In this document: piece by piece, positions 28,164-36,730 of the stretch
Layout: each line of letters opens with the position of its first letter
Position numbering within the stretch: position 1 is the stretch's first letter
Source of the DNA: Arundinibacter roseus
GTDB taxonomy: Bacteria; Bacteroidota; Bacteroidia; Cytophagales; Spirosomataceae
Direction of reading: 5' to 3'
Length of the DNA: 64,000 nt
NCBI RefSeq assembly: GCF_004348825.1
Contig: NZ_SMJU01000012.1
Coordinates: 108,285 to 172,284 of the forward strand
The notes under the pieces: generated by a model
Told to the model about the DNA's origin: nothing
Database searches by the model: none
The model's input: only the letters and a program-made list of their open reading frames with translations
Made by a program: the position numbers and the translations under genes

Positions 28164-28681
28164 TACTCCCTGACGTCTTCTATCAAAAAAGAGTTACCGT
28201 TACGTCCAACCAAAATTTCCCGGGTATAGCTTTCTTTTAATTCCGGGTCATCAAGTATGACCTTGTATAGTCTCCGTTTTTCATTTAACTCCTTAATCAG
28301 AACGCAGCTTGTAACCTTAATTTTCCCATAATCCTGCCCGGAAATCAAAAATCCAGTTCCGATCCCAGCCAAAGCCGGGTTAAAGGTCGATTTCCATTTT
28401 TTTGTAAATTCCTCCACACTCAGTCCTCCATCCATGTCTACATTGGTGGCGTCAGATTTATACTCGACATAGGTCGGCGTTGTTATTTTTTCCATCGGAA
28501 AATTTTCCGAATTAAAATGTCCTTCTATTGCCTTTATTAACCATGTCTTTGCGGCGTCTGTTGATTTTTCAGGTGCATTACTAGTTTTTTCGGAGGAAGT
28601 AATCGCCTTGGCAGTGCCGCCAGTTTCGGTGCAGGAAGTAAGGTAAAGCAGGGCAGGTAAAAATAGGAGAATTGATTTCAT
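28163..28681 (-). CDS. Hypothetical lipoprotein
   Basis: The protein is 172 aa. The signal peptide ends in LYLTSC (lipobox). The mature part begins with a Ser/Thr/Lys-rich linker and then about 125 residues that could adopt an NTF2-like fold (AAKTWLIKAIEGHF, EEFTKKWKS, YKVILDD, FLIEDVRE at the end). No known family is recognised with certainty. It is the first gene of the tatD-tcdA operon, with a TAATG overlap. Confidence 0.75.
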   Translation of the reverse strand: MKSILLFLPALLYLTSCTETGGTAKAITSSEKTSNAPEKSTDAAKTWLIKAIEGHFNSENFPMEKITTPTYVEYKSDATNVDMDGGLSVEEFTKKWKSTFNPALAGIGTGFLISGQDYGKIKVTSCVLIKELNEKRRLYKVILDDPELKESYTREILVGRNGNSFLIEDVRE

Positions 28682-28768
28682 AATGTTTTTTTACAGGAAA
28701 AATGATTTGGAATAATTACTGAAATAATAAAATGTTATTTGCCCACAAAATGCACCCCTTCTTCCCGC

Positions 28769-29146
28769 TTATTTCTTCTTCACTTTCTTCGAAAACTTAT
28801 ACACATTTTCCTCTACCCTGAACTGAACAATTTGAGCAATCAGGTCGAGTGGAAGCGACTTTGTGTATGGAAACTGAACCGAGCCTTTGGATGTCGTGTA
28901 AGGGGCCAACTCCTTTGCAAACTCCTTAATTATTGAGGGACCCGGATAAAAACCCAGGTGATTTTTACAAGCTGCAAAGTGGACAAGGTTGCCGTGTTGA
29001 ACAAAAGTCGGTATGCCATAATTGATGGTTTCAGTTGCCTCAGGAGCTACTCCCCGGATGGTTTGACGGACAATTTGCAGGAGTGGCTGCACAGATTCGG
29101 GACAGCGGGCGATGTACTCCTCAATTGTGGTCAGGCTAGTTTCCAT
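28769..29146 (-). CDS. DUF1801 / YdhG-like protein
   Basis: The protein is 125 aa. It has the family pattern TIEEYIARCPESVQPLLQ, ETINYGIPTF, HFAACKNHLGFYPG and LPLDLIAQIVQFRVEENV with a basic tail. The fold is that of frataxin-like YdhG proteins, sometimes called iron chaperones. The biochemical role is not settled. It is a single-gene unit by spacing. Confidence 0.85.
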   Translation of the reverse strand: METSLTTIEEYIARCPESVQPLLQIVRQTIRGVAPEATETINYGIPTFVQHGNLVHFAACKNHLGFYPGPSIIKEFAKELAPYTTSKGSVQFPYTKSLPLDLIAQIVQFRVEENVYKFSKKVKKK

Positions 29147-29191
29147 GTGTTTAGGTAAAAGAACCGTAAGTACTTATTTGGGTAAAATTCA

Positions 29192-30928
29192 TTACTTGAT
29201 TTTTAGAATTACCGATTGATACGGACTCAAAGTAACAGCAGTGCCATTGCGGACAAGCTGATCAGTATTAGAAATAAGCTGTTGAGCATCAGATATATCC
29301 ATTGGGAGGTTTAGACTGGACGCTTGATCTGAAAAATTCAGAAGAACCAGAAATTGAGTGCCTTCCCACGAACGCGTATAGGCATAAATAGCAGGGTGAT
29401 CGGGAGACAGCAGAGTATAACGGCCATACACCAGCGTGGGGTTTTCTTTTCGCAGAGCGGTCATCTTTTTGAAATGATTCAAAACAGAATTTGGGTCTTT
29501 TTCCTGTAACTGAACATTTATTTTCTTGAAATTTGGATTGACCGGCAACCAGGGCTTTCCATTCGTAAAGCCTGCCTGTGCAGAGGCATTCCATTGCATG
29601 GGTGAACGGCCGTGATCTCTCGAACCAAAATTGAGTTTTTTCATATACAACTCCATGTCTTCTCCTTCGGCCAATGCCTTCTGATACCCATTTCGCGCGG
29701 CAATATCCTGGTATTGATCAATGCGCTTAAATGTCTGATTGGTCATTCCCAATTCGTCGCCATAGTAGCAGTATGGCGTGCCCCGCATGCTGAGTATAAA
29801 CGTATTGAGAAGTTTTGCAGAGGCTTCGCGATAGGCAGGGCTATCATTTCCAAACCGGCTGACAAGCCGGGCCTGATCATGGTTTGCAAGGAAAATTGAC
29901 AACCAGCCTTTTTCAGAAAAAGCACTGTCCCAACGAGAAAAAACTTTCTTAAAGTTTACCAACGAATACCCCTCATATTTTGCGAGATCTACACCCTCAA
30001 AAGCGTATGCCATGTTAAGCTCGTTTCGATCTTCGTCAACAAGTTCGTGAGCATCCTTAAAATTTCTCCCGGCGCCTTCCGCTACGCTCATGACATCATA
30101 CTTAGAAAAAACTTCTTTATGCATTTCCTTTAAATAAAGATGCAGACCTTCCTGCATAGCATAATAATCAATAAAATTCTTCTCAAAACCTGTGGGAAAT
30201 GCCGGGAAGGTGGTATCCTTTGCTGCAAACTGAAAGGCATCTAAACGAAACCCATCAACTCCTTTTTCTGCCCAGAAAGTCATAATGTCGTAAATCTCCT
30301 GCCGAAGTTTGGGGTTTTCCCAGTTTAAATCAGGCTGTTTTTGTGAGAAATAGTGTAGGTAATAGGCATCAGTCAGCGAGTCATATTTCCAGGCATCGCC
30401 TTTGGTGTCAAATAAGCTATACCGATAGTTCGGTTTTCCTTTCTCGGCGGGCCACCAATGATAGTACTGTCGAAAGGGGCTTGTTCTGGAACTTCTCGAT
30501 TGTTTAAACCATTCGTGTTCGTCACTGCTATGATTGACGACAACGTCCATAATCAATTTCAGGCCGCGTTTATGCATTTCAGCAAGTAGTGTATCAAAAT
30601 CATCCATGCTGCCAAAATCAGGCTGTATGGCTCGATAGTCACTGACATCGTAGCCGTTATCTTCATTAGGCGAGCTATAAATCGGATTCAGCCAAATAGC
30701 ATCAACTCCAAGGTTTTGGATATAATCCAATTGCTCAACAATACCTTTCAAATCGCCAATGCCATCTCCGTTGGTATCTTTAAAACTGCGAGGGTAGATT
30801 TGATAAATGATACTTTCTTTCCACCAGTTTTCTTTTTTTATCATGGATTTCTGAGTGGTTTCGGCATGTTGTGTGCATTGTCCCAGAACAAGAAGAAGGA
30901 AGATGCTGGTGATGTAATTTTTCATCAT
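29192..30928 (-). CDS. Lipoprotein GH13 alpha-glucosidase (oligo-1,6-glucosidase type)
   Basis: The protein is 578 aa from the ATG at 30928. The N-terminal signal ends LVLGQC (Cys18), predicting a lipid anchor. The GH13 regions are YQIYPRSFKDTNGDGIGDL, DVVVNHSSDEH, GFRLDAFQF (nucleophile D230), SVAEGAG (acid/base E284) and ANHDQARL (D351). The loop QPDFGSMDDFD is typical of the oligo-1,6-glucosidase/alpha-glucosidase subfamily (GH13_31-like). A lipidated form acting on maltooligosaccharides or isomaltose in the periplasm or at the surface is inferred. No sus genes adjoin it. Confidence 0.93.
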   Translation of the reverse strand: MMKNYITSIFLLLVLGQCTQHAETTQKSMIKKENWWKESIIYQIYPRSFKDTNGDGIGDLKGIVEQLDYIQNLGVDAIWLNPIYSSPNEDNGYDVSDYRAIQPDFGSMDDFDTLLAEMHKRGLKLIMDVVVNHSSDEHEWFKQSRSSRTSPFRQYYHWWPAEKGKPNYRYSLFDTKGDAWKYDSLTDAYYLHYFSQKQPDLNWENPKLRQEIYDIMTFWAEKGVDGFRLDAFQFAAKDTTFPAFPTGFEKNFIDYYAMQEGLHLYLKEMHKEVFSKYDVMSVAEGAGRNFKDAHELVDEDRNELNMAYAFEGVDLAKYEGYSLVNFKKVFSRWDSAFSEKGWLSIFLANHDQARLVSRFGNDSPAYREASAKLLNTFILSMRGTPYCYYGDELGMTNQTFKRIDQYQDIAARNGYQKALAEGEDMELYMKKLNFGSRDHGRSPMQWNASAQAGFTNGKPWLPVNPNFKKINVQLQEKDPNSVLNHFKKMTALRKENPTLVYGRYTLLSPDHPAIYAYTRSWEGTQFLVLLNFSDQASSLNLPMDISDAQQLISNTDQLVRNGTAVTLSPYQSVILKIK

Positions 30929-31147
30929 GGTCAAAATTAATGTGTCTAAGGAGAGTGCTGAAATAGGTTTATATTTCTTAAAAATACATTTCCTTCTTAT
31001 TTTTTTAAATAAAAACCAAGAAAAAGCTGTCTTTGAAGCAGGAAAACAAGAGACGCGTCCGCAACCAGGGAAATTGGTTGATTAAGGTTTTAAGTGAGAG
31101 AAATTAAGTCTGATATTGTTTGTAAAATGCGAAATTTTCAGGCTGTT

Positions 31148-31351
31148 CTATTTTTTTGAACTAAGCTTTTTTGGAATTAAACCAAAGTACAGTAGCGCGA
31201 TACCGATAGATAAAATCAGAAGTTTACCCCAAACGAATCCTTTGCCATACTCAGAAAGTAACGAGTAATGCATGGCGTATTGCGCTGTTGAAATAACTGA
31301 GTACAGAATAAGTACTATGCCTATAATTGCAGATAATTTTTTCATTTCCAT
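31148..31351 (-). CDS. Small hypothetical membrane protein (two helices)
   Basis: The protein is 67 aa from the ATG at 31351 (or 65 aa from 31345). Two hydrophobic segments (IIGIVLILYSVI and LLILSIGIALLYFGLI) flank a polar loop, and the C-terminus is Lys/Ser-rich. A further upstream in-frame ATG at 31375 sits in the loop of a terminator and is rejected. It has no recognised family. Transcription probably reads through from the Bor-like gene or starts in the short gap. Confidence 0.55.
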   Translation of the reverse strand: MEMKKLSAIIGIVLILYSVISTAQYAMHYSLLSEYGKGFVWGKLLILSIGIALLYFGLIPKKLSSKK

Positions 31352-31358
31352 ATGTTGT

Positions 31359-31403
31359 AAAAAAGGCAGTCCCATCCATAAGTGGACAGGACTGCCTTTT
31401 TTT
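31359..31403 (-). terminator. Terminator after the Bor-family gene
   Basis: Arms GGCAGTCC (31365-31372) and GGACTGCC (31389-31396) are flanked by A7 and T7 runs, so the hairpin can stop transcription in both directions. It lies 9 bases past the stop of the minus-strand gene ending at 31412. Confidence 0.85.
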
Positions 31404-31411
31404 GAGAATCG

Positions 31412-31714
31412 TTATTTTTTTACAATCGTGGTGGTAGGTGTATAAATTCCGAACGTGATGGCATTGATCAGGCCATCTATAAATGTATGTGTGATTGTTA
31501 CATCATAGTCCGTTGCTCCACCGGCAAGTACTTTGGGATCTGCCACACCAACCGGGGCTAGACCATAGATCAAATAATGATTCATTTTTTTAACTTCCAC
31601 GCCCGTTTGTGAGCCTTTACCTACCACAACGGTGTAGGTGTAACAGGAAGATAAAGACATGGACATGCCTGCTACGAGAGCAAGACTCAGGAGGATTTTT
31701 TTCATTTTCATCAC
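31412..31714 (-). CDS. Bor-family lipoprotein
   Basis: The protein is 100 aa. The signal peptide ends SLSSC (lipobox). The mature protein follows the pattern of phage lambda Bor (PF06291): YTYTVVVG, then HYLIYGLAPVG, a Gly-rich turn, and the C-terminal FIDGLINAITFGIYTP, which matches FVNGLLGFITLGIYTP of Bor almost residue for residue. Bor raises serum survival of lambda lysogens. The role in this group is unknown. No phage genes are nearby, so it appears to be a resident chromosomal gene. The ATGs at 31711 and 31705 are alternative starts. Confidence 0.8.
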   Translation of the reverse strand: MMKMKKILLSLALVAGMSMSLSSCYTYTVVVGKGSQTGVEVKKMNHYLIYGLAPVGVADPKVLAGGATDYDVTITHTFIDGLINAITFGIYTPTTTIVKK

Positions 31715-31881
31715 AAGAATTAAAAATTTTCTTACTCATTTGGCTTTTCAGTTTCGCCCCGTTTGCATGGTTTCTGGACTCCATTGGGAAGTTTTACTTG
31801 TAGAATGACAGGTAAATATTCCAAAGGGCGGAAAGATATTAAAAAAACTAATTTGAAAAACGTTTAAGATGGTTACAACAT

Positions 31882-31914
31882 AAAAAAAGCCTCCACATCA
31901 GCGGAGGCTTTTTT
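31882..31914 (-). terminator. Terminator of carB
   Basis: GCCTCC (31889-31894) and GGAGGC (31903-31908) form a stem with an 8-base loop, flanked by A7 and T6 runs. It lies 22 bases past the carB stop at 31936. Confidence 0.85.
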
Positions 31915-31935
31915 ATCAGCAAAACAAAACTGCAC

Positions 31936-34779
31936 TTACCGGCTCATATACATATTTCGCTCGGCATAGATTTTCTGAAAGAAATCGTCCTGCAAGTCAT
32001 CAATAAAATAGATGGCTTCGCCGGTTGACTTCATTTCGGGACCGAGTTCCTTATTTACATTCGGGAATTTATTGAAAGAAAAAACCGGAATCTTAATTGC
32101 CCATCCTTTTTTGACTGGGTTGAAAGTAAAGTCGGAAACTTTTTTATCTCCCAACATCAGCTTGGTCGCATAGTTTACGTAAGGTTCCTGATACGCTTTG
32201 CAGATAAAAGGCACCGTACGAGAAGCTCTTGGATTGGCCTCAATCACGTACACAATGCCATTTTTGACGGCAAACTGCACATTGATGAGTCCTTTCACGC
32301 TCATAGCGAGGGCAATTTTTCGCGTATGCTCTTCGATCTGACGGATTTCATCTTCGCTCAGATCAAAGGGAGGCAGGGCTGCGTGTGAGTCGCCGGAGTG
32401 AATTCCTGCGGGCTCAATATGTTCCATGACGCCAATGATGTAGGCATCTTCACCATCACAAATGGCGTCGGCTTCGGCCTCAATGGCACCTTCCAGAAAG
32501 TGGTCAAGCAGGATATTGTTGTCAGGAATATCGTGCAGAATCTTGACCACATGCTGTTCCAGTTCCTGCTCGTTAATCACGATTTTCATGCTTTGTCCGC
32601 CCAGTACATAGCTTGGCCGAACCAGCAGCGGAAAGCCCAGCGAACGCGAAAGTTCGACAGCAGCATCAGACGTACGCACGGTTCCGAACTTAGGATACGG
32701 AATACCTAAATCCTGCAAAAGCGCCGAGAAGCGGCCCCGGTCTTCGGCCCAGTCGAGTGAGTGGTAGCTGGTGCCGATAATTTTTACACCGTATTTTTCG
32801 AGTTTTTCGGCCATTTTCAGCGCGGTTTGGCCGCCAAGCTGCACGATAACTCCCTCGGGTTTTTCGTGTTCGATTATGTCAAACACGTGTTCCCAGAATA
32901 CCGGTTCAAAGTAGAGTTTATCCGAAATGTCCGGATCTGTCGAAACCGTTTCGGGGTTACAGTTGATCATAATGGTCTCGTAGCCGGCCTCTTTGGCAGC
33001 CAATACACCGTGCACGCATGAGTAGTCAAACTCAATGCCCTGCCCTATGCGGTTGGGACCTGAGCCAAGCACCACTACTTTTTTTCTGTCACTCACAATC
33101 GACTCGTTGTCGGGCATCTCTTGTGATGTATTGAAAGTTGAGTAGTAGTAGGGAGTTTTGGCTTCAAACTCCGCGGCACAGGTATCTACACATTTGTACA
33201 CACGCTTGATTCCCAATTCTTTGCGACGGTCATACACCTTGCTTTCTTTGACACCCAGCAAATGCGCCAACTGCCGGTCAGCGTAGCCTTTTTGCTTGGC
33301 TTTGAGCATAAGCTCGTGTGGCAGAGTGTCCAATTCGTAGCGTTGAACCTCGTTTTCCAGTTCAATCAATTCCTCAATTTGCCGTAAAAACCAGGGGTCA
33401 ATTTTGGTTAAACTTTGAATTGACTTAAAGGAAAGTCCGATTTTGAACGCATCATAAATATGGAACAGGCGGTCCCAGCTGGGGTTGGCCAGGCTATGCT
33501 TGATTTTTTCCTGATCCCGAACTTCACGACCGTCGGCACCCAGGCCATTGCGACGAATTTCGAGTGACTGACAGGCTTTCTGCAATGCTTCCTGAAAGTT
33601 GCGGCCAATGCCCATGGCTTCTCCAACCGATTTCATTTGCAGACCTAGCGAGCGGTCAGCACCTGGAAACTTGTCAAAATTCCAACGGGGCACTTTTACG
33701 ATTACGTAGTCGATGCTGGGTTCAAAAAAGGCCGAAGTAGTGCCTGTAATCGGGTTGATTAGTTCGTCAAGATTATAGCCAATCGCCATTTTTGCGGCAA
33801 TTTTAGCAATCGGATAGCCCGTAGCTTTTGACGCAAGCGCCGAAGACCGCGATACCCGTGGGTTAATCTCGATGACAATGATCTGATCGTTTTCCGGATT
33901 AACGGAGAACTGAATGTTACATCCGCCGGCAAACTCTCCAATGGCGGCCATACACTTGATGGCCAGGTTGCGCATTTTCTGATACAGTGTATCAGGCAGC
34001 GTCATGGCCGGGGCTACCGTAATACTATCGCCGGTGTGAACGCCCATCGGGTCAAAGTTCTCGATCGAACAAATGATGATGAAGTTCCCGTTGCCATCGC
34101 GGAGCAATTCCAGCTCGTATTCTTTCCAGCCCATCACACTTTGCTCAACCAGTACTTCATGTACAGGCGAGGCGTGCAGGCCGTTGGTGAGGGCGCGGTC
34201 AAAGTCTTCGGCTTTATTGACAAAACCACCTCCGGTTCCTCCAAGGGTATAGGATGGACGAATAACGAGTGGAAAGCCGATCTCCTGCGCAATTTCTTTT
34301 CCTTCCAAAAACGAACGGGCCGTGCGGCCCTGGCACACATTGGCGCCGATTTCCAGCATTTTCAGACGAAATTTCTCGCGGTCTTCGGTGGTTTCGATAG
34401 CCTTAATGTCAACCCCGATGATGGCAACGCCATATTTTTTCCAAATACCGGCCTTGTCACAGTCAATAGCTAAATTTAACGCCGTTTGGCCTCCCATAGT
34501 TGGCAAAACGGCGTCAATTGGATTTCCTGAGGCTTTGTGCTTTTCCAGAATCTCGACGATGTACTTTTTTTCGAGCGGAAGCAGGTACACATGATCGGCA
34601 TTGATGGGGTCGGTCATGATCGTGGCCGGGTTGGAGTTGATGAGGCTGACCTCAATTCCTTCTTCCCGCAACGACCGGGCTGCCTGCGAACCGGCATAAT
34701 CGAACTCACAGGCCTGGCCAATGACAATAGGACCTGAACCAATGATAAGAATGGACTTGATATTCGGATTTTTTGGCAC
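31936..34779 (-). CDS. carB: Carbamoyl-phosphate synthase large subunit, lacking the allosteric domain
   Basis: The protein is 947 aa from a GTG start (MPKNPNIKSILIIGSGPIVIGQACEFDY cannot start later without losing the first ATP-grasp strand). Two tandem CPSase halves are visible: GSGPIVIGQACEFDYAGSQA (about 12-31) with RPSYTLGGTGGG, and GSGPNRIGQGIEFDYSC (about 562) with RPSYVLGGQSM. The chain ends soon after PFNKFP-like FSFNKFPNVNKELGPEMKST, so the C-terminal MGS-like domain of E. coli CarB (about 936-1073), which binds UMP, IMP and ornithine, is missing. It makes carbamoyl phosphate for pyrimidines and arginine with CarA, not in this window. Confidence 0.96.
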   Translation of the reverse strand: MPKNPNIKSILIIGSGPIVIGQACEFDYAGSQAARSLREEGIEVSLINSNPATIMTDPINADHVYLLPLEKKYIVEILEKHKASGNPIDAVLPTMGGQTALNLAIDCDKAGIWKKYGVAIIGVDIKAIETTEDREKFRLKMLEIGANVCQGRTARSFLEGKEIAQEIGFPLVIRPSYTLGGTGGGFVNKAEDFDRALTNGLHASPVHEVLVEQSVMGWKEYELELLRDGNGNFIIICSIENFDPMGVHTGDSITVAPAMTLPDTLYQKMRNLAIKCMAAIGEFAGGCNIQFSVNPENDQIIVIEINPRVSRSSALASKATGYPIAKIAAKMAIGYNLDELINPITGTTSAFFEPSIDYVIVKVPRWNFDKFPGADRSLGLQMKSVGEAMGIGRNFQEALQKACQSLEIRRNGLGADGREVRDQEKIKHSLANPSWDRLFHIYDAFKIGLSFKSIQSLTKIDPWFLRQIEELIELENEVQRYELDTLPHELMLKAKQKGYADRQLAHLLGVKESKVYDRRKELGIKRVYKCVDTCAAEFEAKTPYYYSTFNTSQEMPDNESIVSDRKKVVVLGSGPNRIGQGIEFDYSCVHGVLAAKEAGYETIMINCNPETVSTDPDISDKLYFEPVFWEHVFDIIEHEKPEGVIVQLGGQTALKMAEKLEKYGVKIIGTSYHSLDWAEDRGRFSALLQDLGIPYPKFGTVRTSDAAVELSRSLGFPLLVRPSYVLGGQSMKIVINEQELEQHVVKILHDIPDNNILLDHFLEGAIEAEADAICDGEDAYIIGVMEHIEPAGIHSGDSHAALPPFDLSEDEIRQIEEHTRKIALAMSVKGLINVQFAVKNGIVYVIEANPRASRTVPFICKAYQEPYVNYATKLMLGDKKVSDFTFNPVKKGWAIKIPVFSFNKFPNVNKELGPEMKSTGEAIYFIDDLQDDFFQKIYAERNMYMSR

Positions 34780-34830
34780 AGTAGTAGAAAAATTTTTGAA
34801 TAGGTAGTACGTATGTTTTTCTTACTTTCC

Positions 34831-34889
34831 GGGCGTATTTCCCGACTTTTTCAGAATTTGAAAAAGCACTTGCCGGGAGGGGTACGCCC
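34831..34889 (-). promoter_or_regulatory. Large compound hairpin in the carB leader
   Basis: Outer arms 34831-34844 (GGGCGTATTTCCCG) and 34874-34889 pair through 7 bp plus G-T pairs and a second TCCCG/CGGGA block. Inside, CTTTTTC (34846-34852) pairs with GAAAAAG (34860-34866). The element lies about 50 bases before the carB GTG and begins just after a -7-like box, so it would form the very 5' end of the transcript. It lacks a following T-run, so it is not an ordinary terminator. Confidence 0.6.
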
Positions 34890-34899
34890 AAAAATTCCA

Positions 34900-34907
34900 C
34901 AAAGTTA
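34900..34907 (-). promoter_or_regulatory. -7 element of a carB promoter
   Basis: TAACTTTG on the minus strand matches TAnnTTTG. No TTG is found at the usual 19-21 base distance, so only the -7 half is convincing. The implied start is near 34893, at the base of the leader hairpin. Confidence 0.4.
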
Positions 34908-34940
34908 ATGCACAGAACCGGATTTGGGTAGATAAAATAT

Positions 34941-34976
34941 AAAAAAGGCCCGGTGTTTCTAGTGACCGGACCTTTT
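34941..34976 (-). terminator. Terminator after the thioredoxin-like gene
   Basis: AAAAGG-CCGGT and ACCGG-CCTTTT (34943-34954 and 34965-34976, one mismatch) surround a 10-base loop. Read on the minus strand the stem ends in a T6 run. It immediately follows the stop at 34978. Confidence 0.8.
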
Positions 34977-34977
34977 G

Positions 34978-36672
34978 TTAACGGGTTTGTCGTGCTTTCA
35001 GCAGCGCTTCGGCAGCTTGTTGACCGTTGTCGGGCGCGGGGGCATTGCGGCTGAAATATTTGCCATTGGGTCGGATAATGGCGAAAGAGGGAAACGCCAG
35101 CGGATTCAGTTTGAACAGCAACTGCGTAGCCTGCGACTCATTGATGTACAGGTGTATCCCCTTAATTTTATTTCGAACAATGTATTGTTTCCACAGGTCT
35201 TCTTTGTCGTTCAATTCGGCATTGGGTAAATGAACATACAAAAACTCAACGTCAGCCGGTAGTTGCGCCCGCAGGGCAGGTGCGTACAAAATCTGACTTC
35301 GGCTGGCCTGATCCAGTAAATTCCATTTGATCACATACAGGGTTTTGCCCTGATATAACTTCTGAATGTCGTTGAACCAGCTACCGCCGTTTTGTTCTGA
35401 TTTGGCCATCCAAATGCCGCTCAGTACTTCCGTAGGTGCTGCTTTCAGATCGTTGCGATGCTGGACGGCTTTGATGTACACGCTATCTTTTACTTCCAGC
35501 TGATACAGCTCGTCCAGAGAAAGCTGCGTGGTTCTTTCGTTAATTTTTTCCTGTAAATACGTATGCAGCAGGGTTTTCTCGTCGAGCGAAAGTTCATAAA
35601 AACCCTGAACAAAAGCCCGGGCATTGAGCAGGGCGGCTGCGGAGGCTCCCAGCTCTTCATCAAAAGTCCGGTCTTTTTTCTCGATCATTGTCAACAGATC
35701 CATCGTCCGACGGTTTTTGCGGTAGAGCGCACTCAAAAAATCCAATCCTTCGCTCGTTGCGCTTCCTTCTTCAATAATCGCATCAAGGCGTTGCAAATCA
35801 GCAACACTAAGCTCGCGGCCATAGGTTTTGAGCAAAGTGGCAAGTTTAGTTATGGGCAGTGATTTTGCCTGTGTCGGATTGTAGAACAGCTTTTTTTCCA
35901 TTTGGCGGTCGGCATATTCACCCAAACGATCCATCCACTGCACTCGTTGAAAAGACATAACTCCCTGCGTCAGGCGGTTCAGGCTATCCTTGATTGCGGA
36001 AACGGCCACATCGTTGGCCAGCGAATAGTCATAAAGCAAGGTAAGTTGTTCATCCAGTACCACTGAATTAATCCAGTTTCGCAGTTCGGGAGCTGCACCG
36101 CCCGTTTGTGACAGTACGAGCAAGGCCGAAAGTCGCAATTCTGCCCGCCGTTCTAAGGCTCGTTGTGCTTCACTGGGATTCAGATGAAAAAAAGTATTCA
36201 TAAATGCCTCTCCATTCCGTTTGTTTTCTTTAAACAGTCGGGCTTCTTCGGCTAAGTATTGAATGTATTGATTATTGGCTTGCGCATTAACTCCCGCAAA
36301 GTAAAACAGGCGGGATGCGTTGTACAGCGAATCGGCGTCAAAAGTCAGTTGGACCGTACCCGGAGAAGCCAGAAACGTAGTATACACTTTGCCGCCGTAG
36401 TCCAGATACACTTCTTCCTGCGGATAAATTAAAGGCAGTGCTACCCGAAATGACCCGTCGGCCTGCAAAGGTGCCAATCGGGTAAGTTCACTTTGGGGTT
36501 GCAGCAGGTTGTTGCGCGTAAACGTCAGCACGGGCGCCTGCCGGTAAAGAGCCGGGGTGAGGTTTTGGATGCGCCCTGTAATGACAACGGAGTCAGGCTG
36601 AGCGAAGGCGGGAATGATACCGCTGATGAGGAAGGTTGCTGTAAAGATCCACGTCAAAAAATATTTTTTCAT
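34978..36672 (-). CDS. Secreted TlpA/thioredoxin-like protein without redox cysteines
   Basis: The protein is 564 aa with a signal peptide (about 1-25, ending AFAQ). Residues 30-120 are beta-rich with FxLxLPL-type strands, as in the N-terminal domain common in Bacteroidota TlpA proteins. A long helical middle follows. The C-terminal ~130 residues look like a thioredoxin fold (KTLYVIKWNLLD, VEFLYVHLPN, IHLYINESQATQLLF, NPLAFPSFAIIRPNGK), with the cis-Pro in FPSFAII. The CxxC that should follow the first strand is replaced by NLLDQ, and I see no cysteine in the mature protein. A redox-inactive binding role is inferred. It starts 58 bases after nuoC on the same strand. Confidence 0.65.
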   Translation of the reverse strand: MKKYFLTWIFTATFLISGIIPAFAQPDSVVITGRIQNLTPALYRQAPVLTFTRNNLLQPQSELTRLAPLQADGSFRVALPLIYPQEEVYLDYGGKVYTTFLASPGTVQLTFDADSLYNASRLFYFAGVNAQANNQYIQYLAEEARLFKENKRNGEAFMNTFFHLNPSEAQRALERRAELRLSALLVLSQTGGAAPELRNWINSVVLDEQLTLLYDYSLANDVAVSAIKDSLNRLTQGVMSFQRVQWMDRLGEYADRQMEKKLFYNPTQAKSLPITKLATLLKTYGRELSVADLQRLDAIIEEGSATSEGLDFLSALYRKNRRTMDLLTMIEKKDRTFDEELGASAAALLNARAFVQGFYELSLDEKTLLHTYLQEKINERTTQLSLDELYQLEVKDSVYIKAVQHRNDLKAAPTEVLSGIWMAKSEQNGGSWFNDIQKLYQGKTLYVIKWNLLDQASRSQILYAPALRAQLPADVEFLYVHLPNAELNDKEDLWKQYIVRNKIKGIHLYINESQATQLLFKLNPLAFPSFAIIRPNGKYFSRNAPAPDNGQQAAEALLKARQTR

Positions 36673-36730
36673 ACTCCTAATTCATTTCATTAAACTCATG
36701 GAAAACACTTCATAAACTTCGTGCCGGAGT

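Noticed and set aside
31352..31375. ATG at 31375 as start of the small membrane protein
   Set aside because: It lies in the loop of the strong terminator at 31359-31403; ATGs at 31351 or 31345 give a clean membrane protein.
31412..31714. Bor homologue as evidence for a prophage
   Set aside because: No integrase, structural or lysis genes are near it; flanking genes are housekeeping.
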